NCBI GenBank assembly: GCA_017470715.1
Contig: JAFUYE010000058.1
Coordinates: 1 to 39,194 of the forward strand
Length of the DNA stretch: 39,194 nt
Reading direction: 5' to 3'
From: Selenomonadaceae bacterium
GTDB taxonomy: Bacteria > Bacillota > Negativicutes > Selenomonadales > Selenomonadaceae
Part shown: positions 18,247-27,230 of the stretch, in pieces
How the letters are laid out: every line of letters starts with the position of its first letter
Numbering within the stretch: the stretch's first letter is position 1
Position numbers and translations under genes: made by a program
Notes under the pieces: model-generated
What the model was told of the DNA's origin: nothing
Seen by the model: only the letters and a program-made list of their open reading frames with translations
Database searches by the model: none

Positions 18247-18412
18247 TTAATCGAAGATGTCAGCTACGTCCGCCGCCGTGAAACTGTCGCTGCTGTCGCT
18301 CGCCAACTGGCGAAGAATCGCGGCGTCTGCGGTCGAATAATTCTGCTCGGACAAGCCTTTGCCGCTTTCCTGTTTAACGAATTCGCTGGTGTCCTTTTTC
18401 TGCGATTGTCAT
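18247..18412 (-). pseudogene. Small phage protein, frameshifted
   Basis: ATG 18412 with GGAGG upstream reads MTIAEK and then leaves frame at an A5 run; removing one A lets it continue KDTSEFVKQESGKGLSEQ to ...FTAADVADIFD and TAA at 18247 (about 54 residues). The length of 166 bp is one base over a codon multiple. It is acidic and helical, and sits directly before the next small tail-region gene. The function is unknown. Confidence 0.5.
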
Positions 18413-18664
18413 GATGATTTGCCTCCTGAGCAAAAAAATATTTATCTCCACGGTGTGGGCGCACCGTCGGATTCATGAGAGTTGTTTAAATCGTTTGCAT
18501 GAGAGATTGCACCGAAAAAAAATTTAAGCCGCCGGATGCGGCACGAAATTACGCAGACTAAAATGTTTCTGCTACGAAAACAATCACCATGCGGGATTCT
18601 CTTTTGCATTTCTGCATTTCCATTTTACCAATCCCGCGAACAAATTGCAAGGGAGTTGATAACC

Positions 18665-19387
18665 ATGAAACAACCTGAGCGCGTCACCGAATTGCTCGCC
18701 GAACTTCGCGCACTTACCGAAAACGATTTTGAACGCCACCGCATTGACGTTCTCGAACGCTATTTAACCGCGCCGCCTACTGTCGAAGTCATTGACAATA
18801 CCCACCAACGTTTTGACGGCGTGATTTACGCCAAAAGAGCCAGTGGACATTACGGAAGACATACTTCAATCCATCGTGCCGTCTGGTATTACTACAACGG
18901 CAAAATTCCTGAAGAAACGAACATTCATCACATTGACTGCAATCCTGCCAACAATAGCATTTCAAACCTGCAGTTGCTGACAATCGCTGAACACGCCGGA
19001 ATACACCATTCCAAAAATATTGAAGAGAAAATCTGCCCTATCTGCGGAAATACTTTTAATCCTCGCAAGCAAAACCAAACTTTTTGCTCAATCCCTTGTT
19101 CCGCCAAACATATCTCCCAAACTGCAAAAAAATCTCCTGTGGAAAAGACGTGCCCTGTTTGTGGCAAAAGCTTCTCATTGCGATACCAAAATTACAAACA
19201 ACTTTGTTGTTCGCCGTCGTGTTCCAAAAAGTATCAGTGGGCTAACGATGTTTACGATGTAAACATTGAAAAAATTTGTCCCATATGTGGGAAAAATTTT
19301 GTGACAAGGAGCAAGCGAGGGATTTACTGTTCAAAAAAATGTTCAAACAAAGCAAACGAACAACGTCGCAGAGCAAAAAAGAATTAA
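18665..19387 (+). CDS. HNH endonuclease with three C-terminal zinc-ribbon repeats
   Basis: 240 residues, opposite in direction to the flanking prophage genes. A helical N-terminus (MKQPERVTELLAELRALT) precedes an HNH_3-type core: TSIHRAVWYYYNGKIP, then IHHIDCNPANNSISNLQLLT. After this come three zinc-binding units, each CPxCGxxF with a distal CxxxC or CxxKC pair (CPICGNTF, CPVCGKSF, CPICGKNF). Such nucleases home into phage genes. ATG 18665 has GGGAG upstream; an earlier in-frame start at 18536 lacks support. Its 3' end overlaps the convergent HNH gene by four bases. The 18413-18664 gap holds two short hairpins (18450-18467 and 18528-18542) and nothing else I can name. Confidence 0.8.
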   Translation: MKQPERVTELLAELRALTENDFERHRIDVLERYLTAPPTVEVIDNTHQRFDGVIYAKRASGHYGRHTSIHRAVWYYYNGKIPEETNIHHIDCNPANNSISNLQLLTIAEHAGIHHSKNIEEKICPICGNTFNPRKQNQTFCSIPCSAKHISQTAKKSPVEKTCPVCGKSFSLRYQNYKQLCCSPSCSKKYQWANDVYDVNIEKICPICGKNFVTRSKRGIYCSKKCSNKANEQRRRAKKN

Positions 19388-19746
19388 TGTCTTTTTCTGT
19401 TTTCTGCCGTTAGCGTAATTCGCGAGTGGCATTGATGGCAGAGAGGCATAAGATTTCTTTCGTCATTGCCACCGCCCTCGGACAATGGCTTGATGTGGTG
19501 TACTTCTGTTGCCGCCGTGTATCTGCCTTCAAGCTTGCATTGCTCACAAAGCGGGTGACTGTTCAAAAATCTTGCGCGTAACTTTCGCCACTGATAGCCG
19601 TAACGTTTATGGTGTTCGGGCGAACGCAGAAATTTATCGTAATGACGTGATTGCGTCTTTTCATGTTCTGAGCAATATCCGCTTGATGATTCTGTTAAGT
19701 TTGGGCAACCGTTGTATCGGCAAGGTCGTTTAGCTTTTCTCGGCAT
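19384..19746 (-). CDS. Phage HNH endonuclease
   Basis: 120 residues. The N-terminus has a CRYNGCPNL...GYCSEH zinc motif and the core has LCEQCKLEGR, EVHHIKPLSEGG, NLMPLCHQCHSR, the standard HNH fold with two CxxC pairs found next to phage terminase genes, where it assists DNA packaging of cos phages. It lies directly downstream of the terminase small subunit, as in many siphophages. The expected large terminase gene does not follow. Confidence 0.85.
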   Translation of the reverse strand: MPRKAKRPCRYNGCPNLTESSSGYCSEHEKTQSRHYDKFLRSPEHHKRYGYQWRKLRARFLNSHPLCEQCKLEGRYTAATEVHHIKPLSEGGGNDERNLMPLCHQCHSRITLTAENRKRH

Positions 19747-19760
19747 GGTTATCGCTCCCG

Positions 19761-20174
19761 TTACAAAGATTTCTTTTCGATGTTTCTTGCCGAACGTTCA
19801 ATTTGGATGCCGAGTTCAATAGCTTTAAGAATCACGGCAACGGGTTCTGCGCTCAAGTCTTTTTCTTTCAACGCTTTGGCGCCTTCGGCTTGTAACATTC
19901 TGCCGAGGTTTATTTGAAGTCCCGCCATTTTGTTTTGTTCACGTTCGGAGTATTCTTTTTGCGCTTCGGCGCGAAAATACTCAAATACGTCGGCGCGGCG
20001 TTCCCAGTCAAACTTTTCTGCCCAGCGAATTATCGTTTCGCGACTTTTGTTGACTTCAGCCGCAACGTTATCAATATTTCGGTCGTCGCTGTCAAGCCAA
20101 ATTCGGAACGCCTTATAAGCAAGTGTAGATTCGCATTCTTGCCGCTCCCATTCGCTACGTATCGGGCGCAACAT
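19761..20174 (-). CDS. Phage terminase small subunit-like protein
   Basis: 137 residues. A helix-turn-helix region (NVAAEVNKSRETIIRWAEKFDWERRADVF) and a long charged helix to the C-terminus match the small terminase type that recognises phage DNA for packaging. The position between the ParB-like and HNH genes also fits. GGTGAG lies before ATG 20174. The large subunit is missing from the window. Confidence 0.65.
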   Translation of the reverse strand: MLRPIRSEWERQECESTLAYKAFRIWLDSDDRNIDNVAAEVNKSRETIIRWAEKFDWERRADVFEYFRAEAQKEYSEREQNKMAGLQINLGRMLQAEGAKALKEKDLSAEPVAVILKAIELGIQIERSARNIEKKSL

Positions 20175-20180
20175 AAATGC

Positions 20181-20708
20181 TCACCGCACATTTTTATAAA
20201 TCACGGCACGCGAATAACCCGTTACGCCGTCCGTCATCAGATTTAGAAATTCTTCGCGGGTAAAGCCGGACAAGCGAAAAATTTCTTCGGGCTTCATGCC
20301 GAGTTGTTTACCGATTTCTTTTACGGTCTTGCCGTCGGCGAGTAATTCTTTAACGATAGCTTTCATTGGTTCGAGCAGGTGAACGCCGCGAGCGCGATTG
20401 TGCGTTATTGTGCCGTAGATGTCACCGTTGCGGGTTTCGTGTTCGACGATAACAACGGGAACTTTCCCGCCGAGCATTGACTTAAGCGGTTCTTGCTTTG
20501 CAACCGTCCAGCGGTGAAAACCGTCGATAATCGTATAATCGGGACGAACGACGATAGGCAACGTCCAGCCGTTTGACAAAATCGACTGCTTGAGCAATTC
20601 AAGATTGTCACGGCTGACTTTATTCGGATTGTAGTCGTTAGCGGTCAAACGTTCGACAGGAACCCATTGCAGGCTTGCCAACGGCGCGAATAATTTATCG
20701 TTTGTCAC
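20181..20708 (-). CDS. ParB/Srx-fold protein (IbrB-like)
   Basis: 175 residues. It has the ParB N-terminal pattern: LQWVPVERLTANDYNPNKV, LKQSILSNGWTLPIVV, TIIDGFHRWTVAK (nucleotide-binding GxHR-like box), and NRARGVHLLEPM, then a helix-turn-helix-like KEIGKQLGMKPEEIFRL. This matches phage and plasmid ParB-domain proteins, such as IbrB, that are paired with a PAPS-reductase homologue. I chose GTG 20708 because GGAAGGAGC precedes it; a TTG start at 20747 would enlarge the overlap with the upstream gene. Overlap with the IbrA-like gene is 14 bases, indicating a functional pair. The substrate is unknown. Confidence 0.75.
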   Translation of the reverse strand: MTNDKLFAPLASLQWVPVERLTANDYNPNKVSRDNLELLKQSILSNGWTLPIVVRPDYTIIDGFHRWTVAKQEPLKSMLGGKVPVVIVEHETRNGDIYGTITHNRARGVHLLEPMKAIVKELLADGKTVKEIGKQLGMKPEEIFRLSGFTREEFLNLMTDGVTGYSRAVIYKNVR

Positions 20709-21834
20709 GTTGGAATTGCTCCTTCCTGTTTTGGTTTGCCAATTCAAAATATGTTTCGTTGTAGATAGCTCGAAAGGCTCTTTTGTCGGGGTCGCCGAAC
20801 AAAATGGTCTCGTAACAGGCTTTGTAAAGTTTTGGCGTCATGAATACTCCGTACATTGTCACCAATCGCCGCCAATCCGGCAAGGTCTTAACAGTATCGG
20901 GCGGGATTGTGTATTTATCCGTGTTGAGAAAAAGCAGGTCGTAAAGTTTTGCTTTGTAGTCTTGCGGCTCCGAATCTTTTTCCATTGTCGTGCGGCGACG
21001 GGTTTGCCGATTGAACATTTCCGAATCCCAATACAATAAGACAAGGTAAGCATTTGGATAACGGCGTTCGATTTTCGCCCAAAGTTCCGAATCAGTCTCC
21101 GCTACCCAACGCAAGCCCTGAATTGAACTGTCGCCGAAAAAGCAACACAAGCGAAGTCTATGACGCGGCACGCCCGCTTCATACAAACGGATATAAGCTT
21201 CGGGAAACGGCAAATTGTTTTCCTTGATGTAAAGCCAAACGTCGGTATCTTTCCAGTCGTAAATCGGATATTGCAGGCGTTGCTCTAACTTGATAATAGC
21301 CAAAGCCTTTAATCGTTGGATTGATTCAGCCGTTCGCACACCGACCATTGTTATTCCGTCAGCACAGAGCCGTTTGCAAAAGGTTTGATAATTGCAGTAG
21401 CCCGCATAAGGAACAAGCGGATGTTCGGTAACGGCGAAAGGCGGCGGCTCGCGCATCCAAATATCGCGTTTGCTTTTGTCCCACGTTATCCACGATTCGG
21501 TTGCCGACAATTTATCGATAACGCACACTTGCTTGACTTCGAGGCAATACCATTCAAACTTAGCACCGACGCGCAGAAAAATTTCGCGCCACCGATAAGC
21601 CGCTTCAAGCATTGAAGGGTAAAGCCCTTCTTCGTCAATGAAAATTACCGTGAGTTGTTTGGCGTCAACTTCACCGCGCAGGATTAAATCATATGTCAAA
21701 TGCGCCAGACATAATGAATCTTTGCCGGAACTGAAACTTAAATAAACGGGCACGTCGTTGGCGAAAATATTTTTGATTCGTTGGCGTGCCGCGTCAAGGA
21801 CGTTTTGCGTGCCGTAAATTCTTTTTACAGCCAA
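20695..21834 (-). CDS. PAPS-reductase family / PP-loop ATP pyrophosphatase (IbrA-like)
   Basis: 379 residues from a TTG start overlapping the preceding gene by ten bases. The PP-loop is intact (YLSFSSGKDSLCLAHL, residues ~31-46), followed by LTVIFIDEEGLYPSM and VGVRTAESIQR, the arginine motif of phosphoadenosine-phosphosulfate reductase homologues. The long C-terminal part (DVWLYIKENNLPFPEAY, then RLRLCCFFGDSS) is the extended IbrA/DUF3440-like type rather than assimilatory CysH. The chemistry probably involves adenylation of a substrate; sulfur transfer to DNA, as by the related DndC, is one possibility but unproven. It lies between two ParB-like genes. Confidence 0.8.
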   Translation of the reverse strand: MAVKRIYGTQNVLDAARQRIKNIFANDVPVYLSFSSGKDSLCLAHLTYDLILRGEVDAKQLTVIFIDEEGLYPSMLEAAYRWREIFLRVGAKFEWYCLEVKQVCVIDKLSATESWITWDKSKRDIWMREPPPFAVTEHPLVPYAGYCNYQTFCKRLCADGITMVGVRTAESIQRLKALAIIKLEQRLQYPIYDWKDTDVWLYIKENNLPFPEAYIRLYEAGVPRHRLRLCCFFGDSSIQGLRWVAETDSELWAKIERRYPNAYLVLLYWDSEMFNRQTRRRTTMEKDSEPQDYKAKLYDLLFLNTDKYTIPPDTVKTLPDWRRLVTMYGVFMTPKLYKACYETILFGDPDKRAFRAIYNETYFELANQNRKEQFQRDKR

Positions 21835-22415
21835 ATTTTTTCACCGCATTTCGGGCAAGTGACGAATCTTTGAACGCTTTGCGGTTGCTCCGTCGGTTCT
21901 GTTTGTTGGTCGTTTTGCGGCGGGAGTTGTTGAAGTCGTGGTGTCAATGGCTGTGCTGTTTTCATTTCTTGAATTTTTTCTTCGCTGAAGTTGCCGTAGG
22001 AGGTTATTATTTCGTCGGCTTCCTTCGCGTTGGCGGTCAAAACTCTTAAAAGTTCGTCGTCATAACCGGGGATGTCAATGTCGCCGTCAAGTTCGCGCAG
22101 AATCTCATCGAAAACATTTGAATCGTTTACGCCGAGTTCAAAAATCTTGTTATCAACGAGCATTAACTTTTTCTTTTGGTTGACGGTCAAGTTGCCGACG
22201 ACGTAACAGTCGGCGGTCTCGCGTCCCATTATTTGAAGTGCTTGGAACAAACCGTTGCCCGCAAGTATCGTGTTTGTTTCGTCAATGACAATCGGGCGAA
22301 TCTGCCCGAACATTTCAATCGAACGAATGTATTCTTTTATTTGGCGGTCACCGTGCAAGCGGACATTTTTGTTCGGTCGTTTCAGTTCGCTAAGTTTTTT
22401 CGTTACGGTTTGCAT
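21825..22415 (-). CDS. ParB-domain protein with C-terminal zinc knuckle
   Basis: 196 residues. ParB-type nuclease/Srx-fold motifs: KKLSELKRPNKNVRLHGDRQ, YIRSIEMFGQIRPIVID, ILAGNGLFQALQIMG. A Pro/Gln-rich linker leads to a CPKCGEKIWL tail, half of a zinc ribbon, a common ending in phage ParB-like proteins. The start has GGAGG upstream. The gene is coupled to the PP-loop gene, and together with the downstream IbrB-like gene it forms a three-gene block. Confidence 0.8.
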   Translation of the reverse strand: MQTVTKKLSELKRPNKNVRLHGDRQIKEYIRSIEMFGQIRPIVIDETNTILAGNGLFQALQIMGRETADCYVVGNLTVNQKKKLMLVDNKIFELGVNDSNVFDEILRELDGDIDIPGYDDELLRVLTANAKEADEIITSYGNFSEEKIQEMKTAQPLTPRLQQLPPQNDQQTEPTEQPQSVQRFVTCPKCGEKIWL

Positions 22416-22418
22416 GAT

Positions 22419-23402
22419 TCAATTCCTCCGACGTCTAACTGCCATGACAACTGCCGCCAAAAGCATTGCGCCGACCAGATAGGAGCGGCATGATGCCATC
22501 AACGTCCACAGTCCCATAACGCCCATGTCCATAAATTGTACCCAGCCGATTATTGCCGCCGCATCTATCAGCAAACCGAGATTGCGTCCGAACACAAGAT
22601 AGGTCGAATAAATGAAGGTAGACAGCGACGACACCGCAACCAGTGACAGCAGCACGGCTCTAATCAAATTCAATTCGGGCGGCAGGTCAACGAACGCCAA
22701 AGCGAACGCGAATATCATGTACAGCCCGAAAAATAAGCCGCCGAGCGTGAAGGCTTTTTGCATGTCAATTTTTTTGGTCGCGTCGTCGTTGGTGTCGTTG
22801 TAATTCAACAGTTCGTAAAAATATATGAAGGTGAACGGTCCCGGCAAAAGCAGAAAAGCTTTGTGTGCTCCGGTGAGCAACGAATTCGATTCAAGCCCTA
22901 ACGGATGAGTTATAATTTCGCCGTTGCTGTAAATGAAAGCGGCTATCGTAACGAAAACAATCAGTCCGTAAACTGCCAACCAACTTGCTCCGTCGGTTAA
23001 GATGTTGCGAATCATGCCGCGCCACAGCAAAATTGCTACGAAGAATATTGCCGTCGCATATGCAAGCATCGTGCCGCCAGAAATTCCAAATGTCGTATCG
23101 GAAAAGACTTCGCGGATACCGTTCATGTTCAGCCAAATTTGGAAGACCGCCATTAACGTGACGACGCTACAGACGATTTTTGATTTGACGATTTCGCGCA
23201 GGCTTTTCAATCGGCTGACGACTATTCCGAACAAGATACAAGCGAAGACGTTTGCGGCAGTCCAGATAAGTGCCGGCACGATACCGAGCGTCTTTGTTAT
23301 CGTGATTGTGTTGAGCAACGAGCCGACGCCCGCTCAGCTTGCCGCTATCGACAGCCCGTAATACGTTAGTGGTCGTGTTTTGAATCGTTCGCTCAAGGTC
23401 AA
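22419..23402 (-). pseudogene. Integral membrane protein interrupted by an in-frame TGA
   Basis: The main open frame (23318 to 22419, 299 residues) has about nine or ten hydrophobic segments. It has no ribosome site at its first possible start. In the same frame upstream, TTG 23402 with GGGAGG in front reads MTLSERFKTRPLTYYGLSIA and AAS, then TGA (23334-23336), then AGVGSLLNTITIT. The joined N-terminus looks like the first helix of a sodium:solute symporter-type transporter, where tryptophan (TGG) would be natural at the stop. I therefore call it a nonsense-disrupted gene. The family assignment is tentative, and a phage-specific membrane protein is possible. A hairpin with a T-rich tail precedes it. 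Confidence 0.6.
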
Positions 23403-23420
23403 TGTCGCATGCCTCCCGAA

Positions 23421-23446
23421 AACGAGAAAACCGCCCGAAGGCGGTT
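23421..23446 (-). terminator. Hairpin before the membrane-protein gene
   Basis: AACCGCC (23429-23435) pairs perfectly with GGCGGTT (23440-23446) around four bases. On the minus strand it is followed by TTCTCGTTTT, so it can end transcription from the upstream DUF1492 gene. Confidence 0.6.
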
Positions 23447-23495
23447 CCGTATTTTGTCAATCGTATCTTACCAGAGATTTTCAACTGAATCAATA

Positions 23496-23525
23496 TGCCC
23501 TTTTGTGCCCTTTACTGCCCTTTTA
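23496..23525. repeat. Three 10-bp direct repeats, TGCCCTTTnn
   Basis: TGCCCTTTTG, TGCCCTTTAC and TGCCCTTTTA follow each other without spacing. The last unit overlaps the end of the DUF1492-like gene. The exact 10-bp period equals one DNA turn. Confidence 0.6.
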
Positions 23526-23931
23526 TGTACCGCTCCGAAAAATTTTTCAATGCGCGGGTGTGGACTTTGAAAATGTAGCGAATGCCCGTGCGCATGACGT
23601 GAGCTATCTGTTGCCACGAGTAAAAGCACAAGTAGCGATATTCGAGAACAATCCGTTCGTTGTGATTGTCAAGTTCAGCTATCGCGGCGGCGACTTCGTT
23701 CCGAAGGTTGAGCAACTGCTTTATTTCGTCGGCAAGATAATCCGATTGCTGTTGCACGGCGACAACTGCGTTTTCAATCCGTGAGCTTAAGCGTGTCCCG
23801 CCGCCGGGCGTGCCCGTGATTACCGTCGTCACTCGCGTTGCCGTAGATTGCAGGCGTGCTATTTGTTCGAGCTTGCTCTCTATCTTTTCGTTCAGATGAT
23901 AAACCTGTTGCAGATACTCCTTTGCCGTCAA
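23512..23931 (-). CDS. DUF1492-type phage protein, sigma-like regulator
   Basis: 139 residues. The N-terminal half is a coiled coil (YLQQVYHLNEKIESKLEQIA). The C-terminal half reads IVLEYRYLCFYSWQQIAHVM and IFKVHTRALKNF, the sigma-70 region-4-like helix-turn-helix of DUF1492/ArpU-type phage regulators that control late genes. The TTG start at 23931 has AAAGGCGG upstream. It is probably the late transcription activator of the remnant phage. It stops inside the 10-bp repeat array. Confidence 0.7.
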   Translation of the reverse strand: MTAKEYLQQVYHLNEKIESKLEQIARLQSTATRVTTVITGTPGGGTRLSSRIENAVVAVQQQSDYLADEIKQLLNLRNEVAAAIAELDNHNERIVLEYRYLCFYSWQQIAHVMRTGIRYIFKVHTRALKNFSERYIKGQ

Positions 23932-23960
23932 TTCGGGTCGCCGCCTTTCAGTTCATAATG

Positions 23961-24167
23961 TCATTTCTGTGCATAACGCCGATTGAGTTCGCTTAAAAAC
24001 TTTTTGGCAGATGGGAAAGAATCCAAAGCCGCTCTGCCTTCTTCGCGAACTTCGCCTTTGTAATTCGATAAAACTTCGACGATACGCCAAATTTTTCGAC
24101 CGTCGGGGCGAATCACTTCGCGGATTCTATATGTGTGCGAGGGATGGAGCTTGTATGTATCGGTCAT
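23961..24167 (-). CDS. Small phage protein of unknown function
   Basis: 68 residues, basic and mixed alpha/beta by appearance (RIREVIRPDGRKIWRIVEVL). The start ATG 24167 has an excellent TTAGGAGGCGATTTAC site, which also overlaps the stop of the short gene upstream. The pattern is common in small phage genes before late regulators, but I do not recognise a family. Confidence 0.6.
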   Translation of the reverse strand: MTDTYKLHPSHTYRIREVIRPDGRKIWRIVEVLSNYKGEVREEGRAALDSFPSAKKFLSELNRRYAQK

Positions 24168-24179
24168 GTAAATCGCCTC

Positions 24180-24323
24180 CTAAATTTTCGGGTCGTGTTT
24201 AACTCGGTCGTGTTCCTCGGCTTGCTTTGAATCGTTCCAGCGGTCGATTGTTCCGACGAGATACATTTTGTTATCGACGGGCTTTTTATCCCGCCTTCTG
24301 CAAGTCGCCCTGCAGTTCAGCAT
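24180..24323 (-). CDS. Possible 47-residue phage protein
   Basis: Open from ATG 24321-24323 to TAG at 24180-24182, with codon use similar to its neighbours; it includes MYLVGTIDRWNDSKQAEEHD. The ribosome site is poor, so it may be the 3' end of a lost longer gene. Its stop lies in the ribosome site of the next gene. Function unknown. Confidence 0.35.
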   Translation of the reverse strand: MLNCRATCRRRDKKPVDNKMYLVGTIDRWNDSKQAEEHDRVKHDPKI

Positions 24324-24338
24324 ATCTTTTCACGCTTG

Positions 24339-24419
24339 ACTAGGAACTAGGAACTGGGGACTAGAGACTAGTTTACTCGTTTCTACTGGTTCCTGGTTCC
24401 TAATTACTGGTTCCTAGTT
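24339..24419. repeat. Heptad palindromic element, GGAACTA type, without a gene
   Basis: The left half has direct GGAACTA-like units ending ACTAGAGACTAG. The right half has inverted units (TACTGGTTCCTGGTTCC and TGGTTCCTAGTT). The whole 81 bp folds as a long hairpin and shares its units with the cassette at 27231-27698. It lies just outside the prophage. The rest of 24420-24583 shows only a weak hairpin. Confidence 0.8.
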
Positions 24420-24546
24420 GCCGTGCGTGGCGCGGTCTCGTGGCGACATTATTTCAGTCGCTATGCGTTGCCCCTGAACTTCGTTCGTGAAGTCCTTCGG
24501 TTCGGGTTGTCTCAAAAGATAAACAGAAAATCCGTTTAAAAGTCCG

Positions 24547-24573
24547 CGAAATGCTCGATTTTGAGCGATTTCG
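24547..24573 (-). terminator. Weak terminator-like hairpin after the methyltransferase gene
   Basis: CGAAATGCTC and GAGCGATTTCG pair with one bulged base. On the minus strand it is followed by a short TTTTAAA tract only, so support is modest. Confidence 0.3.
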
Positions 24574-24583
24574 GGATGTTTCG

Positions 24584-25303
24584 TTACTGATTTTCGGCGC
24601 GAAGTTTAACTTGCAGATAAAAATTTTTGAATTCCTTGACTACGAGTGCCCAAAGTTTCGGGTGAACCGCATCAAAAATCGTCACGTCCCGATACTTCAG
24701 GTAATAATCTTGCAATTCGGGATAACGATAAAGTTCCGCGCTTTTGGCATAGATGAAAATATTTTGGCGGCGAGAAATTTCAATAGCATCGTTCGTCCAG
24801 ATCTTCGGGCGAAGACAATCAATGCCGATGTAACCGAATTGCAAAAATTTTTGCGCCCAATAAGACGGCCATTGTTCGTTGACGTGATTGGTGCCGCCTT
24901 GAGCGGGAATTGCCGCGCTGAACAAAATCAGGTCGCTTAATCGCGTTAAATCTTCGACAAACGAATCTGCGCGTTCGGGCGACAAATGTTCGGCAACTTC
25001 AAGCGACATTGCCAAATCGAAACGACGTTTCAGTTTTAAGCGGTTTTCAAGGTCGGCGGGATGAAAAAATTTTTCGTCGATAAAAAGTTGCGAACGGTCG
25101 ACATAATCGCCGTCGACGCCATAAATTTCCGTGCCGTGCTTTTGCCAAACGGCAAGCCATGTGCCGACACCGCAACCGACATCAACAACACTGCGCGGGT
25201 GAACGAATTCGGCAACGAGCGGCAAAATTTCTATCGCGGATTTGAATGACGGATTTTTTTGCGCACGATAAAATTTTTCGTCGTAAGGTTGATTGTTATC
25301 CAA
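24584..25303 (-). CDS. Class I SAM-dependent methyltransferase
   Basis: 239 residues. The SAM-binding glycine motif VVDVGCGVGTWLAVW is at about 39-53, then an acidic GVDGDYVD loop and the FDLAMSLEVAEHLSPERAD motif typical of the Methyltransf_23/11 type. The C-terminal part is alpha/beta and not diagnostic. Similar proteins occur in surface-sugar loci, but the substrate cannot be read from sequence. It lies directly after the atp operon terminator and next to the prophage remnant. GGGAGATG precedes the start. Confidence 0.8.
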   Translation of the reverse strand: MDNNQPYDEKFYRAQKNPSFKSAIEILPLVAEFVHPRSVVDVGCGVGTWLAVWQKHGTEIYGVDGDYVDRSQLFIDEKFFHPADLENRLKLKRRFDLAMSLEVAEHLSPERADSFVEDLTRLSDLILFSAAIPAQGGTNHVNEQWPSYWAQKFLQFGYIGIDCLRPKIWTNDAIEISRRQNIFIYAKSAELYRYPELQDYYLKYRDVTIFDAVHPKLWALVVKEFKNFYLQVKLRAENQ

Positions 25304-25317
25304 AGTAAATCATCTCC

Positions 25318-25352
25318 CAAAAAAATCCCGCCGACCAAAGTGACCGACGGGA
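25318..25352 (-). terminator. Terminator of the atp operon
   Basis: On the minus strand ATCCCGTCGG pairs imperfectly with the GGCGGGAT arm, followed by seven T. It lies 24 bases after the atpC stop. Confidence 0.65.
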
Positions 25353-25375
25353 TAATTTTTTGTCTGAAAAAATTT

Positions 25376-25798
25376 TTACGGAATGGGAACGCCTTTAACC
25401 AAAAGTCGCGCCTTTGCACGGGCAAGAGCCGCTTCCGCACGTTTGATGTCGATTTCCGTATCGCCTTTATTTTTAAAACCAGTGATGCGATCTTCGGCAC
25501 GTTTGTAAGCGGATTTCGCGCGCTCAACGTCAATATCGTCGGGAACTTCCGCGCTGTCGGCAAGAATCGTGATTTTTTCGGGCGTAACTTCCATAAATCC
25601 GCCGCTGACGAAAAGCAACGTTTCACTGCCGTCAAATTTAATGCGCAGAGCATTCGGGACAAGTTCCGTCAAAAGTCTGGCGTGTTTCGGCAAGATACCG
25701 AGTTCGCCCGCGATTGATCGGCAAATCAACATGTTGATATCTTTGGCAAAAACTTCGCCTTTGTCGGGCGTGGCAACCTCAAGCAGGATTGTGGACAT
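25376..25798 (-). CDS. atpC: ATP synthase epsilon subunit
   Basis: 140 residues. The N-terminal beta-sandwich (LLEVATPDKGEVFAKDINML, GELGILPKHARLLTELVP) and a C-terminal two-helix hairpin (RAKSAYKRAEDRI, KRAEAALARAKARL) are complete, so the inhibitory C-terminal domain is present. It is part of the F1 central stalk. AGGAGGCGTG at the end of atpD serves as its ribosome site. It is the last gene of the operon. Confidence 0.93.
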   Translation of the reverse strand: MSTILLEVATPDKGEVFAKDINMLICRSIAGELGILPKHARLLTELVPNALRIKFDGSETLLFVSGGFMEVTPEKITILADSAEVPDDIDVERAKSAYKRAEDRITGFKNKGDTEIDIKRAEAALARAKARLLVKGVPIP

Positions 25799-25801
25799 AA
25801 A

Positions 25802-27217
<1,416 letters not shown>

Positions 27218-27230
27218 TCAACTCCTTTGG

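Larger units (their letters stand above)
17404..24323 (-). mobile_element. Degraded prophage remnant
   Basis: A run of mostly minus-strand genes with phage character: a DUF1492-type regulator, two ParB-like proteins around a PAPS-reductase homologue, a terminase small subunit, HNH nucleases, small tail-region proteins and a GH25 lysozyme. Integrase, repressor, large terminase, portal, capsid and tail genes are absent, and three genes carry disabling lesions. The boundaries are set by the outermost phage-like genes; no attachment-site repeats were identified. An HNH gene in the opposite orientation sits where the structural module should be. Confidence 0.7.

Noticed and set aside
23334-23336. 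Selenocysteine at the TGA
   Set aside because: No SECIS-like hairpin was seen directly after the codon, and a transporter helix is not a usual selenoprotein site.
24339-24419. CRISPR array
   Set aside because: The repeats are 7-bp units without spacers and form one palindrome; no cas genes are present.
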